DNA of 64,000 bases from Clostridiales bacterium (GTDB taxonomy: Bacteria > Bacillota > Clostridia > Christensenellales > Christensenellaceae). The stretch is from positions 1-64,000 of the forward strand of contig SVGZ01000003.1 of the NCBI GenBank assembly GCA_015056045.1, in the 5' to 3' direction. The notes under the pieces were generated by a model. That model had not been told where the DNA came from. It saw only the letters and a list, made by a program, of their open reading frames with translations, and made no database searches. Positions within the stretch are counted from its first letter, which is position 1, and the number at the start of each line of letters is the position of its first letter. Shown here one piece after another: positions 49,906-58,407 of this stretch. Made by a program: the position numbers and the translations under genes.

Positions 49906-50548
49906 ATTCTTTTCCGAGAAGTTCGGCGTGATTTTTGGTCAGGAAGCTTTTCCTGTGCAAAGGCGTTATGCCATATTCGCGGATCGCATCGAAATGCGCT
50001 TTCGTGCCGTAGCCTTTATGTTTTTCAAAGCCGTACTGCGGGTATTCTTTATCGTATTCACGCACCATCCTGTCTCTTGTGACTTTGGCGATGATCGAAG
50101 CCGCAGAGATCGAATAGACTTTGAGGTCTCCTTTGATGATGGAGCGGTTCGGGACTTTCCCATAAACCCATTTGACTTCATCGTTATAAATGACATCGGG
50201 TCTGATTTTCAGCGCATCCGCAGCCATCGTAAAAGCTTCACGAACAGCATTGCCGATGCCGATCTCGTCAATGCGTTTGCTGTCTACAATGCCGACGCCA
50301 TAGGCAAGGGCTTTTTCGATGATGATCTCATAAAGCGCTTCCCTCTTTTTTTCGGAAAGCTTTTTGGAATCGGTGACTTCGGGGATCGCCTCACCATGCG
50401 GCATGATGACCGCTGCTGCGACAACAGGACCCATTAACGGACCTCTTCCGGCTTCATCCATTCCCGCCATAATGACGCCGAATTTTTCAGCTTCTTTCTC
50501 TGCGGAAAGCATTTCATCGATCGGAAAATTCATGAGATCAGGATTCAT
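49895..50548 (-). CDS. rnhB: Ribonuclease HII
   Basis: A 217-residue cytoplasmic nuclease that removes ribonucleotides from RNA/DNA hybrids and DNA. Motif GMDEAGRGPLMGPVVAA supplies Asp and Glu; DSKKLSEKKRE, VDSKRIDEIGIGNA and VYNDEVKWV hold the rest. The start follows GGAGG. The ylqF stop TGA overlaps the ATG (ATGA), so the two are coupled. Length is usual. Confidence 0.96.
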   Translation of the reverse strand: MNPDLMNFPIDEMLSAEKEAEKFGVIMAGMDEAGRGPLMGPVVAAAVIMPHGEAIPEVTDSKKLSEKKREALYEIIIEKALAYGVGIVDSKRIDEIGIGNAVREAFTMAADALKIRPDVIYNDEVKWVYGKVPNRSIIKGDLKVYSISAASIIAKVTRDRMVREYDKEYPQYGFEKHKGYGTKAHFDAIREYGITPLHRKSFLTKNHAELLGKEYDG

Positions 50549-51405
50549 TTCGCTTCCTCCAGGCTGAAACGGCCGAGTTTTCCGTTGCGGAATTCTTCCA
50601 AAAGCACTTTTTCCGCACGCTCGTAATCGACTTCTCCGCCGCGCATGATGAAACCTCTGGCTTTGCAGATGCCTTCCAAAACTTCAACAGGATCTTCGGG
50701 CAATTCCGCCATTTTATAGCGTTCCATGAGCATTTCGGGTCTCTTTTTGCCGATAATGCGGATCAGATGCAGGGAAAGCTCGTCCTCCGGCAGAATGAGT
50801 TCGTTGATGCTGCCCATGAGCGCAATATTCATGCCGACTTGTTTATCCGTAATTTTTGGCCACAAAAGACCGGGCGAATCCATGATTTCAAGATATTCAC
50901 CGATTCTGACCCAGCTCAGCTGTTTGGTCACACCGGGTTTATTGGCGACTTTGAGCTTGCCATAGCCGCAGAGCGTATTGATGATCGCCGATTTGCCGAC
51001 ATTGGGAATACCGCAAACAAGGCAGCGGATCGTTCTCTTCATGCCTTTTGCGAGATATTTTTCGCGAAGATCTGCTGCTTCCGCTTCGATCGCCGCTGTC
51101 AGTTTCTTTTTATCGGGTCTCATTGCGGAGTAAGAAAGCGCACGGAAACCCTTTTCACGGTAGTATTCGAGCCATTTTTTCGTTGCAGAAGCTTCCGCCA
51201 TATCCTCTTTATTGAGAACGAGGACGCAGCGTTTTCCCGCAAAAAGCGGCGCAAAATCGGGATTCATCGAGCTTTTCGGCGCACGGGCATCGAGCACCTG
51301 CACGACGATGTCTATCATCTTGAGATGCTTTTCAAGGCCTCGTTTTGCCTTTGTCATATGCCCCGGATACCAGTTGATCGTATTTTTATTGGTGTTTTTT
51401 TCCAT
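50545..51405 (-). CDS. ylqF: Ribosome assembly GTPase YlqF/RbgA
   Basis: A 286-residue circularly permuted GTPase that assists late 50S assembly. Motif order is NKED (G4) before GIPNVGKS (G1), then DSPGLLWP (G3), the known permuted order of this family. NWYPGHMTKAKR at the start is the RbgA signature. The C-terminal helical RNA-binding region follows. The start MEKNTNK is chosen by AGGAAA; an upstream in-frame ATG lacks a site. It starts the ylqF-rnhB-yraN operon; a TATAAT at 51457-51462 is its probable -10 box. Confidence 0.95.
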   Translation of the reverse strand: MEKNTNKNTINWYPGHMTKAKRGLEKHLKMIDIVVQVLDARAPKSSMNPDFAPLFAGKRCVLVLNKEDMAEASATKKWLEYYREKGFRALSYSAMRPDKKKLTAAIEAEAADLREKYLAKGMKRTIRCLVCGIPNVGKSAIINTLCGYGKLKVANKPGVTKQLSWVRIGEYLEIMDSPGLLWPKITDKQVGMNIALMGSINELILPEDELSLHLIRIIGKKRPEMLMERYKMAELPEDPVEVLEGICKARGFIMRGGEVDYERAEKVLLEEFRNGKLGRFSLEEAK

Positions 51406-51514
51406 TATTTTTCCTGCTTTTATGTTTTTGCAGGCCAAAACCAGCCATACAGAATGATTATACCAAATTTTCCCACGACTTACACGGAAAAGTCGATAAA
51501 TTCATAATTTAGGC

Positions 51515-51545
51515 ACAAAAAAGGAACAGGCTTTTACCTGTTCAG
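51515..51545 (-). terminator. Terminator overlapping GNAT stop
   Basis: GAACAGG and CCTGTTC pair around the stop codon region, followed leftward by TTTTTT. Confidence 0.85.
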
Positions 51546-52016
51546 CCGAAAAAGCATGATGGCTTCTTCCGCATCTTCGCGGACGATTTCAAACCTAAGT
51601 TTTTGATACAGGGCAAAGGCTCTTTTATTTTCCTTCTGCACGGAAAGCGAAAGCCCGGGATAGCCTTTTTCCAAAAGCAGGCGCAGAAGCGTTCGGAGCA
51701 TTTTTTCGCCGATGCCCATGCCTCTATATTCTTCCCTGATCGAGATCGCCAGCGAAGGCGTTTCGTCGTCAATATGCCCGTAGTCATGCATGATGCGAGC
51801 CCAGGCGAGACCGACAAATTCATTTTCCGAAACAGCGGCAACGGCAATATCTCCCCTTTTTTTGCCGAAGTTTTCGATATACAGCAAAAGCTCGGGCAGA
51901 TCGATGATGGATTTTTCGGGTGCTTTTTCGCCCTCGGGAACGAAGATAGCGAGGTAGAGAAATTCCCTTAAAGTTTCTTCGGGGATTTTTTTGATGTCGG
52001 CAATGATGGTGGGCAT
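51534..52016 (-). CDS. GNAT family N-acetyltransferase
   Basis: A 160-residue acetyltransferase. SIREEYRGMGIGEKMLRTLL is the acetyl-CoA loop (Q/RxxGxG/A), and SLSVQKENKRAFALYQKLRFEIV is the C-terminal region of the fold. The start MPTIIADIKK is set by AAAGGA; two earlier ATGs have no site. Substrate is unknown. It is 10 bases after a Nudix gene, and its stop lies inside the terminator. Confidence 0.9.
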   Translation of the reverse strand: MPTIIADIKKIPEETLREFLYLAIFVPEGEKAPEKSIIDLPELLLYIENFGKKRGDIAVAAVSENEFVGLAWARIMHDYGHIDDETPSLAISIREEYRGMGIGEKMLRTLLRLLLEKGYPGLSLSVQKENKRAFALYQKLRFEIVREDAEEAIMLFRLNR

Positions 52017-52026
52017 GGTTTTTCCT

Positions 52027-52467
52027 TTATTCATGTGTAATAAGATGAAAAAATGGTTTTTCCCCGGCAAGCAAGGTATCTGCAAGTACCGCAGGAATGA
52101 TCTTTTTCACGGCAAGATCCTCTTTTGACAGGTAAACGAGCCGCTCATTTTCTCTGTCTGTTTTCATCCTCAACGGTTTTTCCGGAGTTTTCATAAGATA
52201 ATAGAAGCAGAGTTCATGTTTTTCGGCATTTTGATAACGATAAAAGCGTTCCTGCACAAAAAGCAGATGCTGTATTTGCATCATCATGCCGGTTTCTTCA
52301 AATGCTTCTCGTATAACAGCCTCTTCGGTTGATTCGCCGAATTGGACAGCACCGCCAACAGTATAAAAAGCTTCGCTGCCCTTTTCACGCACAAAAAGAT
52401 AGGCATCTCCACAAGGAATGACCGCAGCTGCCCGAAGCGTAAAGCCGTTAAGACGAATATCTTCCAC
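52027..52467 (-). CDS. Nudix hydrolase
   Basis: A 146-residue hydrolase with the Nudix box GGAVQFGESTEEAVIREAF followed by EETG, with glycine and glutamate positions as expected for GX5EX7REUXEEXGU. It cleaves nucleoside diphosphates linked to another moiety; the substrate is open. GTG is taken as start because TTGGAGG lies five bases before it; the alternative TTG would overlap that site. It is co-transcribed with the GNAT gene. Confidence 0.9.
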   Translation of the reverse strand: MEDIRLNGFTLRAAAVIPCGDAYLFVREKGSEAFYTVGGAVQFGESTEEAVIREAFEETGMMMQIQHLLFVQERFYRYQNAEKHELCFYYLMKTPEKPLRMKTDRENERLVYLSKEDLAVKKIIPAVLADTLLAGEKPFFHLITHE

Positions 52468-52547
52468 AAGAACCTCCAAAGAATTTTATTCATTATATCA
52501 TAAAGTGAAATCAGAATAAAGTTCAGTCATTTTTGCAAACACAAAGA

Positions 52548-52950
52548 CCAAGTTTTATCGTTTTGGGTCAAGCACTTGCCTCTCCCTTTGGGAGAGGTGT
52601 CCGTGTTTACAAGGACGGAGAGGGTTCTGCTTTTTGAAATTATTGAGTTTATTAGAATTTAGCCTTCTCCATCATCTGCGGTGACAGTAAAGCAATACTT
52701 GCTCAAAGGGAGAGCCAAAATTTATAGAAGCAATACTCGAAGTTTTGCGAAGCGATACGACGAGTTTTGCGAAGCAATACTCGATATCACTTATCATGTG
52801 CGTAGTGTGAAGGTCACAATCCCTTCACCTCCCTTTACACAAGGGAGGCATTTTTAAACTTGTTTGAATGAAACGGGCGCGGAAACCACGCCCCTACAGA
52901 TACTTCTTTGAAATTGTTTTCACTAAGCAAAACTACATTACTTATTCCCT
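52548..52950. repeat. Intergenic repeat, copy A
   Basis: A gene-free block repeated at 53020-53399 (offset 472). Both copies contain CCTCTCCCTTTGGGAGAGG (a perfect hairpin), TAGCCTTCTCCATCATCTGC-like text, AAGGTCACAATCCCTTCACC, CTCCCTTTACACAAGGGAGG (a hairpin) and GGCGCGGAAACCACGCCC. Copy A has about 26 extra bases with GCGAAGC and ACTCG text. Copies look very close, so the duplication is recent. No protein frame. Confidence 0.85.
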
Positions 52951-53019
52951 TTTCGCTTTTCCCGATTACTTCAAAAACCCTCTCAGTCGGCTTTGCCGAC
53001 AGCTCTCCCAAAGGGAGAG

Positions 53020-53399
53020 CCAAGTTTTATCGTTTTTGGTTAAGCACTTGCCTCTCCCTTTGGGAGAGGTGTCCGTGTTTACAAGGACGGAGAGGGTTCT
53101 GCTTTTTGAAATTATTGAGTTTATAAGAATTTAGCCTTCTCCATGATCTGCGGTAACAGCAAAGCAATACTCGCTCAAAGTGAGAGCCAAGATTTATGGA
53201 AGCAATACTCGAAGTTTTGTGAAGCAATACTTACTATCACTTATCATGTGCGAGTGTGAAGGTCACAATCCCTTCACCTCCCTTTACACAAGGGAGGCAT
53301 TTTTAAACTTGTTTGAATAAATCTGGCGCGGAAACCACGCCCCTACAGATACTTCTTTGAAATCGTTTTGCGAAGCAAAATTACCTTACTTATTCCCTA
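53020..53399. repeat. Intergenic repeat, copy B
   Basis: Second copy of the block at 52548-52950, in the same direction. The 69 bases between copies hold the related hairpin text CAGTCGGCTTTGCCGACAG. Pieces of the family recur at 58.2 and 61.6 kb. The terminal hairpins and the lack of coding potential fit a small non-autonomous element. Confidence 0.85.
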
Positions 53400-53420
53400 T
53401 TCACTATTCCCTGTTACTTC

Positions 53421-53455
53421 AAAAAAACCGACCTGCGGTCAAAACCGCAGGCCGA
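53421..53455 (-). terminator. Terminator of RhmD-like operon
   Basis: CCTGCGGT and ACCGCAGG with a CAAA loop, followed leftward by seven T, just after the stop of the TIM-barrel gene. Confidence 0.9.
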
Positions 53456-53460
53456 GTTTT

Positions 53461-54309
53461 TTACATCAGGCTTTCAAAATATTCTCTTGCTTCCCTGAGT
53501 TCGGAAAGCAGATCGCCTCCGCCGGGCATGAACTCGACCGCCACAGCCGCATCATAACCAAGCGCACGGAACCGGTCAAAAAGCCACGGGAAATCCGCAA
53601 GACCTTTCCCCGAAGGCGAAGCGGCAATCAGCCTGCCATCTGCCGTATCGTTGGAAAAACGGGAAGGCTCCGATACATAAGTGCCGTCTTTTAGGTGAAC
53701 ATTGGCGATGTTTTTCCCGAAAGCATCGAGGTAAGCAGCCGGTTCTTCCGAAACGACCTGCATATTGAAACTGTCATAGGCAAGACAGAGCGCAGGCACT
53801 TCCTCAAAGAGGCGTTTTAACTCGGAAACCCTTGCCAGGGGCATACCGATATCGGGCGAATTTTCCAGCGAAGAAACAAGACCGATTTCCTCCGCATACA
53901 GGCAAAGCGGCTGCAGATTTTTAACGGAATATTGGTAGAGAGCTTCCCTGCCTTCACGCTGCATTTTTTCACTCGGCAAAAGGACATAGGTGACGTGTTT
54001 TGCACCGAGAGCACGGATATTTTCAAGGATCTGCTTCGCTTTTGCCATGAGGAGAGCCTCTTCTTCCTGCATTTCGACGAAATAGGTCACCGCATTGACG
54101 GCAAGACCCGTCTTTTCGATGGCGTTCTTGACAAAATCAAAGCCCAAAGCCTCGACTTCCCAATAACACATATCGATATAGGGGTAGCCGGCTTCTTTGG
54201 CAAGGTTCAGGACTTCATAATAGCGTGCTTCGGATTTCGCGCGGTCGGGATTTTTGAGGTCTCCCATTCTGTCCGCAAAAATATTGATGGTAATAAGTGA
54301 AATTTTCAT
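53461..54309 (-). CDS. Sugar phosphate isomerase/epimerase-type TIM barrel
   Basis: A 282-residue AP-endonuclease-2-like TIM-barrel protein. Metal ligands typical of the family are placed in SSLENSPD (Glu), LAYDSFNMQ (Asp), ANVHLKDG (His) and VAVEFMPGGG (Glu). It probably interconverts ketoses or related acids. It is the third gene of an operon with two rhamnonate-dehydratase-like enzymes, two bases after the last, so it likely serves the same acid-sugar pathway. No strong ribosome site precedes it, which suits coupled translation. Confidence 0.85.
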   Translation of the reverse strand: MKISLITINIFADRMGDLKNPDRAKSEARYYEVLNLAKEAGYPYIDMCYWEVEALGFDFVKNAIEKTGLAVNAVTYFVEMQEEEALLMAKAKQILENIRALGAKHVTYVLLPSEKMQREGREALYQYSVKNLQPLCLYAEEIGLVSSLENSPDIGMPLARVSELKRLFEEVPALCLAYDSFNMQVVSEEPAAYLDAFGKNIANVHLKDGTYVSEPSRFSNDTADGRLIAASPSGKGLADFPWLFDRFRALGYDAAVAVEFMPGGGDLLSELREAREYFESLM

Positions 54310-54311
54310 CG

Positions 54312-55451
54312 TTAAATCAGTTTATATTCACTGAAGTTGGTGTTGAGTTCGTAGCCAAGACCCGTGATGCCTTCGGGCATTTCGACATAGCCGTCTGTGA
54401 TCCCCGGAACACCGAAGAACAGCGGATTTTCAAGCCTGTTCATGAGGGTTTCCGCAAAAGGCGAAACGAGCGAGCTGATGGAGAAATGGAAAACCGGCAT
54501 ACCGTGGCTATGCGGGACGAGCATGACATTGTGCGCTTTGCAATAGGCGGCGATCTTTTTGATCTCGGATAAACCGCCGCAATACATAATATCGCACTGC
54601 AGGATATCGACGCAGCCGTTTTCAACCAGTTCACGAGCACCCCAGCGGGTAAATTCGTGTTCGCCTGTTGTGAGGAGGATGCCCATATTGTTGAGAATGC
54701 CTTTCAGGCGTTTATGCCCGTCGTAATCATCCGCAATGAGCGGTTCTTCGATCCAGCGGATGTTGAAATCCTTCAGCATACGCGCCATTTTGACGGTATA
54801 TTCCGCATCCCAGCCCATCCAGCAATCAAGCATGATCTCTGTATCTTCGCCCATGATCTTAACGACATTTTCGATCGTTTCGATGTTTTTGCGCATGCCT
54901 TCCCTGCCATGGACAGGACCATAGACGATCGGCACTTTGTTTGCCTTATAGCCGAGCTTTTTATACAGCTCAAGGTCGGGACCCGTTGCATAGACTTTGA
55001 TCTTATCGCGGACTTTTCCGCCTAAAAGCTGATAGACAGGGAGTCCCAATTTTTTGCCCTTGATATCCCAAAGGGCGATATCGATCGCAGAGACCGCATG
55101 GATGGGCAAGCCTTTTCTGCCGATCGCAACGGTGGATTTATAACAGAGATCCCAGATTTTTTCGATCTCATCGGCATCGACATCGTCAAGAAGGAATGGA
55201 CGCATCGCATCGGACATGATCTCCGCAGCACCGCGGTAAAGGCCTGTTCCCGTTGCACCGTAACCATAAAGACCATCTTCCGTTGTGATCTTAACGACAG
55301 TCGCACCGGCGGAAAGGTCTCGCAGTTCCTGTGTATCGAATTCCGGATAAATGGAGATCGGGCGAACGGGATAAGCTTTTTTCCACTTATCGTCGCTCTT
55401 TTTCTTCTGCGGCATAAATTTATAGATCTGCACATCGGTTATCTTTGCCAT
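54312..55451 (-). CDS. L-rhamnonate dehydratase-like enolase-superfamily enzyme B
   Basis: A 379-residue enzyme of the mandelate racemase/rhamnonate dehydratase group: capping domain (about 1-130) and TIM barrel. Metal ligands are seen in MLDCWMGWD (Asp), RWIEEPL (Glu) and TTGEHEFTRWG (Glu, with the adjacent His typical of RhmD). The general base is His in MLVPHSHGMP, and SPFAETLM is the family's C-terminal block. It would remove water from an aldonic acid such as L-rhamnonate. It follows its paralogue by 14 bases and precedes the TIM-barrel gene. Confidence 0.88.
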   Translation of the reverse strand: MAKITDVQIYKFMPQKKKSDDKWKKAYPVRPISIYPEFDTQELRDLSAGATVVKITTEDGLYGYGATGTGLYRGAAEIMSDAMRPFLLDDVDADEIEKIWDLCYKSTVAIGRKGLPIHAVSAIDIALWDIKGKKLGLPVYQLLGGKVRDKIKVYATGPDLELYKKLGYKANKVPIVYGPVHGREGMRKNIETIENVVKIMGEDTEIMLDCWMGWDAEYTVKMARMLKDFNIRWIEEPLIADDYDGHKRLKGILNNMGILLTTGEHEFTRWGARELVENGCVDILQCDIMYCGGLSEIKKIAAYCKAHNVMLVPHSHGMPVFHFSISSLVSPFAETLMNRLENPLFFGVPGITDGYVEMPEGITGLGYELNTNFSEYKLI

Positions 55452-55465
55452 ATTGCGCCTCCTTT

Positions 55466-56602
55466 TTAGAATTCGAGTCTTCTGCCGAAATCGGGGTTCA
55501 GCTCATAGCCAAAGCCCGGTTTATCGGAAAGCGTGATCGTACCGTTGATAACAGGCGGTTCACCGAGGAAAAGCCTGCCTCTTTCATCGCCGATGAGCAA
55601 TGTTTCCGCAAAGGGCGACATCAGGCTGCTGATGGATAAATGGAAGGTCGGCATACAATGTGCATGCGGAATGACCATGACATTTTTCGCTTTGGCATAG
55701 GCGATGATCTTGCGCATTTCGGTAATGCCGCCGGTATAGCCGACGTCGCACTGCAGAATATCGACGCACTGCATATCGAGGAATTTTTTGACGCCCCAAC
55801 GGGTATATTCGTGTTCGCCGCCGGTTAAAAGGATGCCATGCTCATTGCAGATATCACGGCAGCGGCGATAGCCTTCGTAGTCGTCTGCGATGACGGGTTC
55901 CTCGATCCAGCGGACGTTGTAACCCTTGACCATTTTGACCATTTTGGCGCAGTATTCGGGATCCCATGCCATCCAGCAGTCAAACATAATCTCTGCATCG
56001 TCGCCCATGATCTTTTTGACGTTTTCAACACGCTTCATGTTTTCCTTCATGCCCCATTTGCCCTGATGCGGGCCATAGGGGATCGGGATTTTGTTTGCCT
56101 TATAGCCAAGGTCGCGGTAACGCTCGAGGTCGCTGCCCGTTGCATAGCATTTGATATAGTCACGGACTTTGCCGCCCAAAAGCTGATAGACCGGCAGACC
56201 CGTTGTTTTGCCGAAAAGATCCCACAAGGCAATATCGACAGCGGAAATTGCCAGCATGACGATACCCATTCTGCCGTATGCAACGCTTGAGCGGTACATC
56301 GCATCCCAGAGTTTTTCGATCTCGTTGGCTTCCCTTCCGATCAGCATGGGTTTGAAAAATTCTTCAACGATCGTGGCGCAGCTTCTGTAAAGACCGGAAA
56401 AGCCGTAGCCGTAATTGCCCGTTTCATCGGTAATTTTGACGACGGTCGCACCGGCCGTGATGCTGACAAATTTTCCGAGCTTCCATTTCGGGTAAAAAAT
56501 ATCCGTCGGTCTTGAAACAAAAACGTCTGCAAGCGAATCTTCACCGACATCGTGACCCGGCGAAACGATCTTTAATACCTCCACATCGACAATTTTTGCC
56601 AT
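55466..56602 (-). CDS. L-rhamnonate dehydratase-like enolase-superfamily enzyme A
   Basis: A 378-residue paralogue of the next gene, first in the operon. MFDCWMAWD, RWIEEPV, LTGGEHEYTRWG and VIPHAHCMP match the catalytic set, and SPFAETLL is kept. The base loop reads HAHCMPTFHL against HSHGMPVFHF in the partner, so substrate choice may differ. Both proteins have the GEHE motif characteristic of RhmD. AGGAGG-like sequence precedes the start, and a strong promoter lies 59 bases upstream. Confidence 0.88.
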   Translation of the reverse strand: MAKIVDVEVLKIVSPGHDVGEDSLADVFVSRPTDIFYPKWKLGKFVSITAGATVVKITDETGNYGYGFSGLYRSCATIVEEFFKPMLIGREANEIEKLWDAMYRSSVAYGRMGIVMLAISAVDIALWDLFGKTTGLPVYQLLGGKVRDYIKCYATGSDLERYRDLGYKANKIPIPYGPHQGKWGMKENMKRVENVKKIMGDDAEIMFDCWMAWDPEYCAKMVKMVKGYNVRWIEEPVIADDYEGYRRCRDICNEHGILLTGGEHEYTRWGVKKFLDMQCVDILQCDVGYTGGITEMRKIIAYAKAKNVMVIPHAHCMPTFHLSISSLMSPFAETLLIGDERGRLFLGEPPVINGTITLSDKPGFGYELNPDFGRRLEF

Positions 56603-56660
56603 CGAATGTATTCCTCCGATTCATTTTTATGGTAAAAGGAAATGCTTTTTAACAATTTTC

Positions 56661-56689
56661 AGTTTAGCAGGATTTAATCGAATTGTCAA
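56661..56689 (-). promoter_or_regulatory. Promoter of RhmD-like operon
   Basis: Minus-strand TTGACA (56689-56684), 17-base spacer, TAAACT (56666-56661), 59 bases before the first gene. Confidence 0.75.
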
Positions 56690-56794
56690 CTTGTGCGGGA
56701 AATTAACATTCAGAATCAGGCAAAAACGGTCAGATTTTTTCGCACAAAAAGGACTCAAAACGCATAGTATATAGCAAAAAATCATGGAGACAGT

Positions 56795-57316
56795 ATGGCA
56801 AGAGTTTTTATAAGCCCTTCGACACAGGAATATAACGAATACATAAACGGCGGCAGCGAGGAACAATACATGAACCTGATCGCCGACGCGATGCAGCCGC
56901 TTCTTCGGGAAAGGAACGTCAGTTTTGTCAGGAATTTTCGGGATGGGAATGTTCTTGAGAGCGTGAAACTTTCCAACGAGACAAGACCCGAGCTGCATAT
57001 TGCGCTGCATTCCAACGCATCGCCGCCTTCGATTTCGGGAAGGCTCACCGGGATTGACGTATATTATTTTCCGGGAAGCGAAAGCGGCTACCGTGCGGCA
57101 CAGATTTTTGTGGAAGAATTAAAAAAGATTTATTCAGGTTCTGTGCGTTCGCTGACTTCTTCGCAGATGTACGAACTGAGAGCCACTGCCGCACCGACGG
57201 TTTTGCTTGAGCTTGGCTATCACGACAACGATTCCGATGAGAGATGGATCAAGAATAATATCAACAACATTGCACGGGCATTGGCAAACGGGATTTTTCG
57301 GTATTTAGGGGTGTAG
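56795..57316 (+). CDS. N-acetylmuramoyl-L-alanine amidase (Amidase_3)
   Basis: A 173-residue amidase-fold protein that would cut the bond between muramic acid and the stem peptide. ALHSNASP and LLELGYHDN hold a zinc histidine and the catalytic glutamate; the EEQYMNLIADAM glutamate fits the second zinc ligand. The first zinc histidine of the classic HGG motif is missing; that place reads ISPSTQEYNEY. Such SPSTQE forms are common in Clostridia. No signal peptide, so it acts inside or is released by other means. GGAG-type sequence precedes the start, and a terminator follows. Confidence 0.85.
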   Translation: MARVFISPSTQEYNEYINGGSEEQYMNLIADAMQPLLRERNVSFVRNFRDGNVLESVKLSNETRPELHIALHSNASPPSISGRLTGIDVYYFPGSESGYRAAQIFVEELKKIYSGSVRSLTSSQMYELRATAAPTVLLELGYHDNDSDERWIKNNINNIARALANGIFRYLGV

Positions 57317-57321
57317 AAATA

Positions 57322-57366
57322 AAAGCGCAGAGACTTTTTCGGGGAAAGAGTCTTTGCGCTTTTTTG
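57322..57366. terminator. Intrinsic terminator
   Basis: AGCGCAGAGACTTT pairs with AAGAGTCTTTGCGCT around a GGGG loop, followed by T6; A-rich on the left, so possibly bidirectional. Confidence 0.9.
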
Positions 57367-57396
57367 TGGGAAAAATATGGTAATGAATAACGGAAT

Positions 57397-58083
57397 TTAT
57401 ACATGACCTTCAAAGCGTTTTTGCATTTCTTCAAGATCATATTCCAAAAAATACGGCTGCAATTTATGATAAAATTCCTTTAATTTTTCGTGTGTCATAA
57501 ACACGATATCACAGCCTCTGTCATCATAAACCGAGTAAATGCATTCGTTCTCAAACGACACAAAACTCACATCGCGGGCATGCGTCTGATATATTTGGCT
57601 CGAAATGAGATTCTCATAATCAAAATCCTTTCCATCCGCATAACAAATGACACGGTTTCTTCGGTGCCAACCATAATCATAATCATCAGGTTCTTCATAA
57701 GTCGGCAAATCCCGAACAGTAAAATGCCTGTAATGCAGCTGGTACTCCGACAAAAATCTTAATTGCTCAGTCTCAGCGCAAATTCTGTTTTCTATGATAT
57801 TCTCTGGCTCAAGATCTGCAAATTGCAATATTTCCGCTTCACCGCTGTCGGAATAATCATAAAGCCAATAATTGAAGAAAATGGCATCGGCAGCTTTTGG
57901 AAAAAGAATATGATAAATCGCCATTGCACGTTCATGGGCATTTTTCAAATAGGCTTCATTTGTATCGCCTATCCCAAGCTCACAGCGCAATGCATATGGA
58001 TTCTGATAGAAATATGGCTGCATATAGAAAAAATCCCTGCTGCAAATCATTTTTTCAACAATACTCTTATCCGCCAAAACCAC
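57397..58083 (-). CDS. DUF3885-like protein, AT-rich
   Basis: A 228-residue soluble protein. LRCELGIGDTNEAYLKNAHERAMAI-like text (split over residues 32-57) and HILFPKAADAIFF fit the DUF3885 family, as does the late DRGCDIVFM. Function is unknown; such proteins are often found near toxin or defence genes, but none is visible here. The gene looks richer in A+T than its neighbours and stands alone beside repeats, hinting at an accessory origin. The start MVLADKSIVE is taken because GGGGCAGTGGT gives a weak site upstream. Confidence 0.6.
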   Translation of the reverse strand: MVLADKSIVEKMICSRDFFYMQPYFYQNPYALRCELGIGDTNEAYLKNAHERAMAIYHILFPKAADAIFFNYWLYDYSDSGEAEILQFADLEPENIIENRICAETEQLRFLSEYQLHYRHFTVRDLPTYEEPDDYDYGWHRRNRVICYADGKDFDYENLISSQIYQTHARDVSFVSFENECIYSVYDDRGCDIVFMTHEKLKEFYHKLQPYFLEYDLEEMQKRFEGHV

Positions 58084-58205
58084 TGCCCCTTTGTGATATT
58101 TCTCATAATATCATCAATATATCATGTATTTTTCCCATTGTCTATCAATGTGGTACAAGGCCTTCATCAAAAAGCGGGAAGCATTTTGTATAAAACCGTG
58201 TTATG

Positions 58206-58350
58206 AATTGATTCGGGCGCGGAAACCACGCCCCTACAGATACTTATTCACTTTTACTTCAAAGAACCCTCTCAGTCCTCACTATGTTCGGACAGCTCGC
58301 CGAGTTTTGCGAAGCAATACTCGCTCAGAGGGATAGCCAAGTAATCACTG
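58206..58350. repeat. Dispersed repeat related to the 52.5-53.4 kb elements
   Basis: Gene-free. Holds GGGCGCGGAAACCACGCCC at 58215-58233, CTACAGATACTTATTCAC, TACTTCAAAGAACCCTCTCAG, and TTTTGCGAAGCAATACTCGC, all seen again in the 52.5-53.4 kb repeats. Confidence 0.75.
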
Positions 58351-58354
58351 CAAG

Positions 58355-58386
58355 AAAAAAACCGCAGCTCCAAAGAACTGCGGTCT
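58355..58386 (-). terminator. Terminator of third GH2 gene
   Basis: ACCGCAG and CTGCGGT arms with an inner AGCTC/GAAC stretch; read leftward T7 follows. An almost identical hairpin follows the fourth GH2 gene (61911-61942). Confidence 0.88.
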
Positions 58387-58407
58387 CTTTTATTTGTTTT
58401 AGAAGAA

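Noticed and set aside
52548-53399. CRISPR array
   Set aside because: Repeats are about 0.4 kb with only two copies and no spacers; no cas genes are near.
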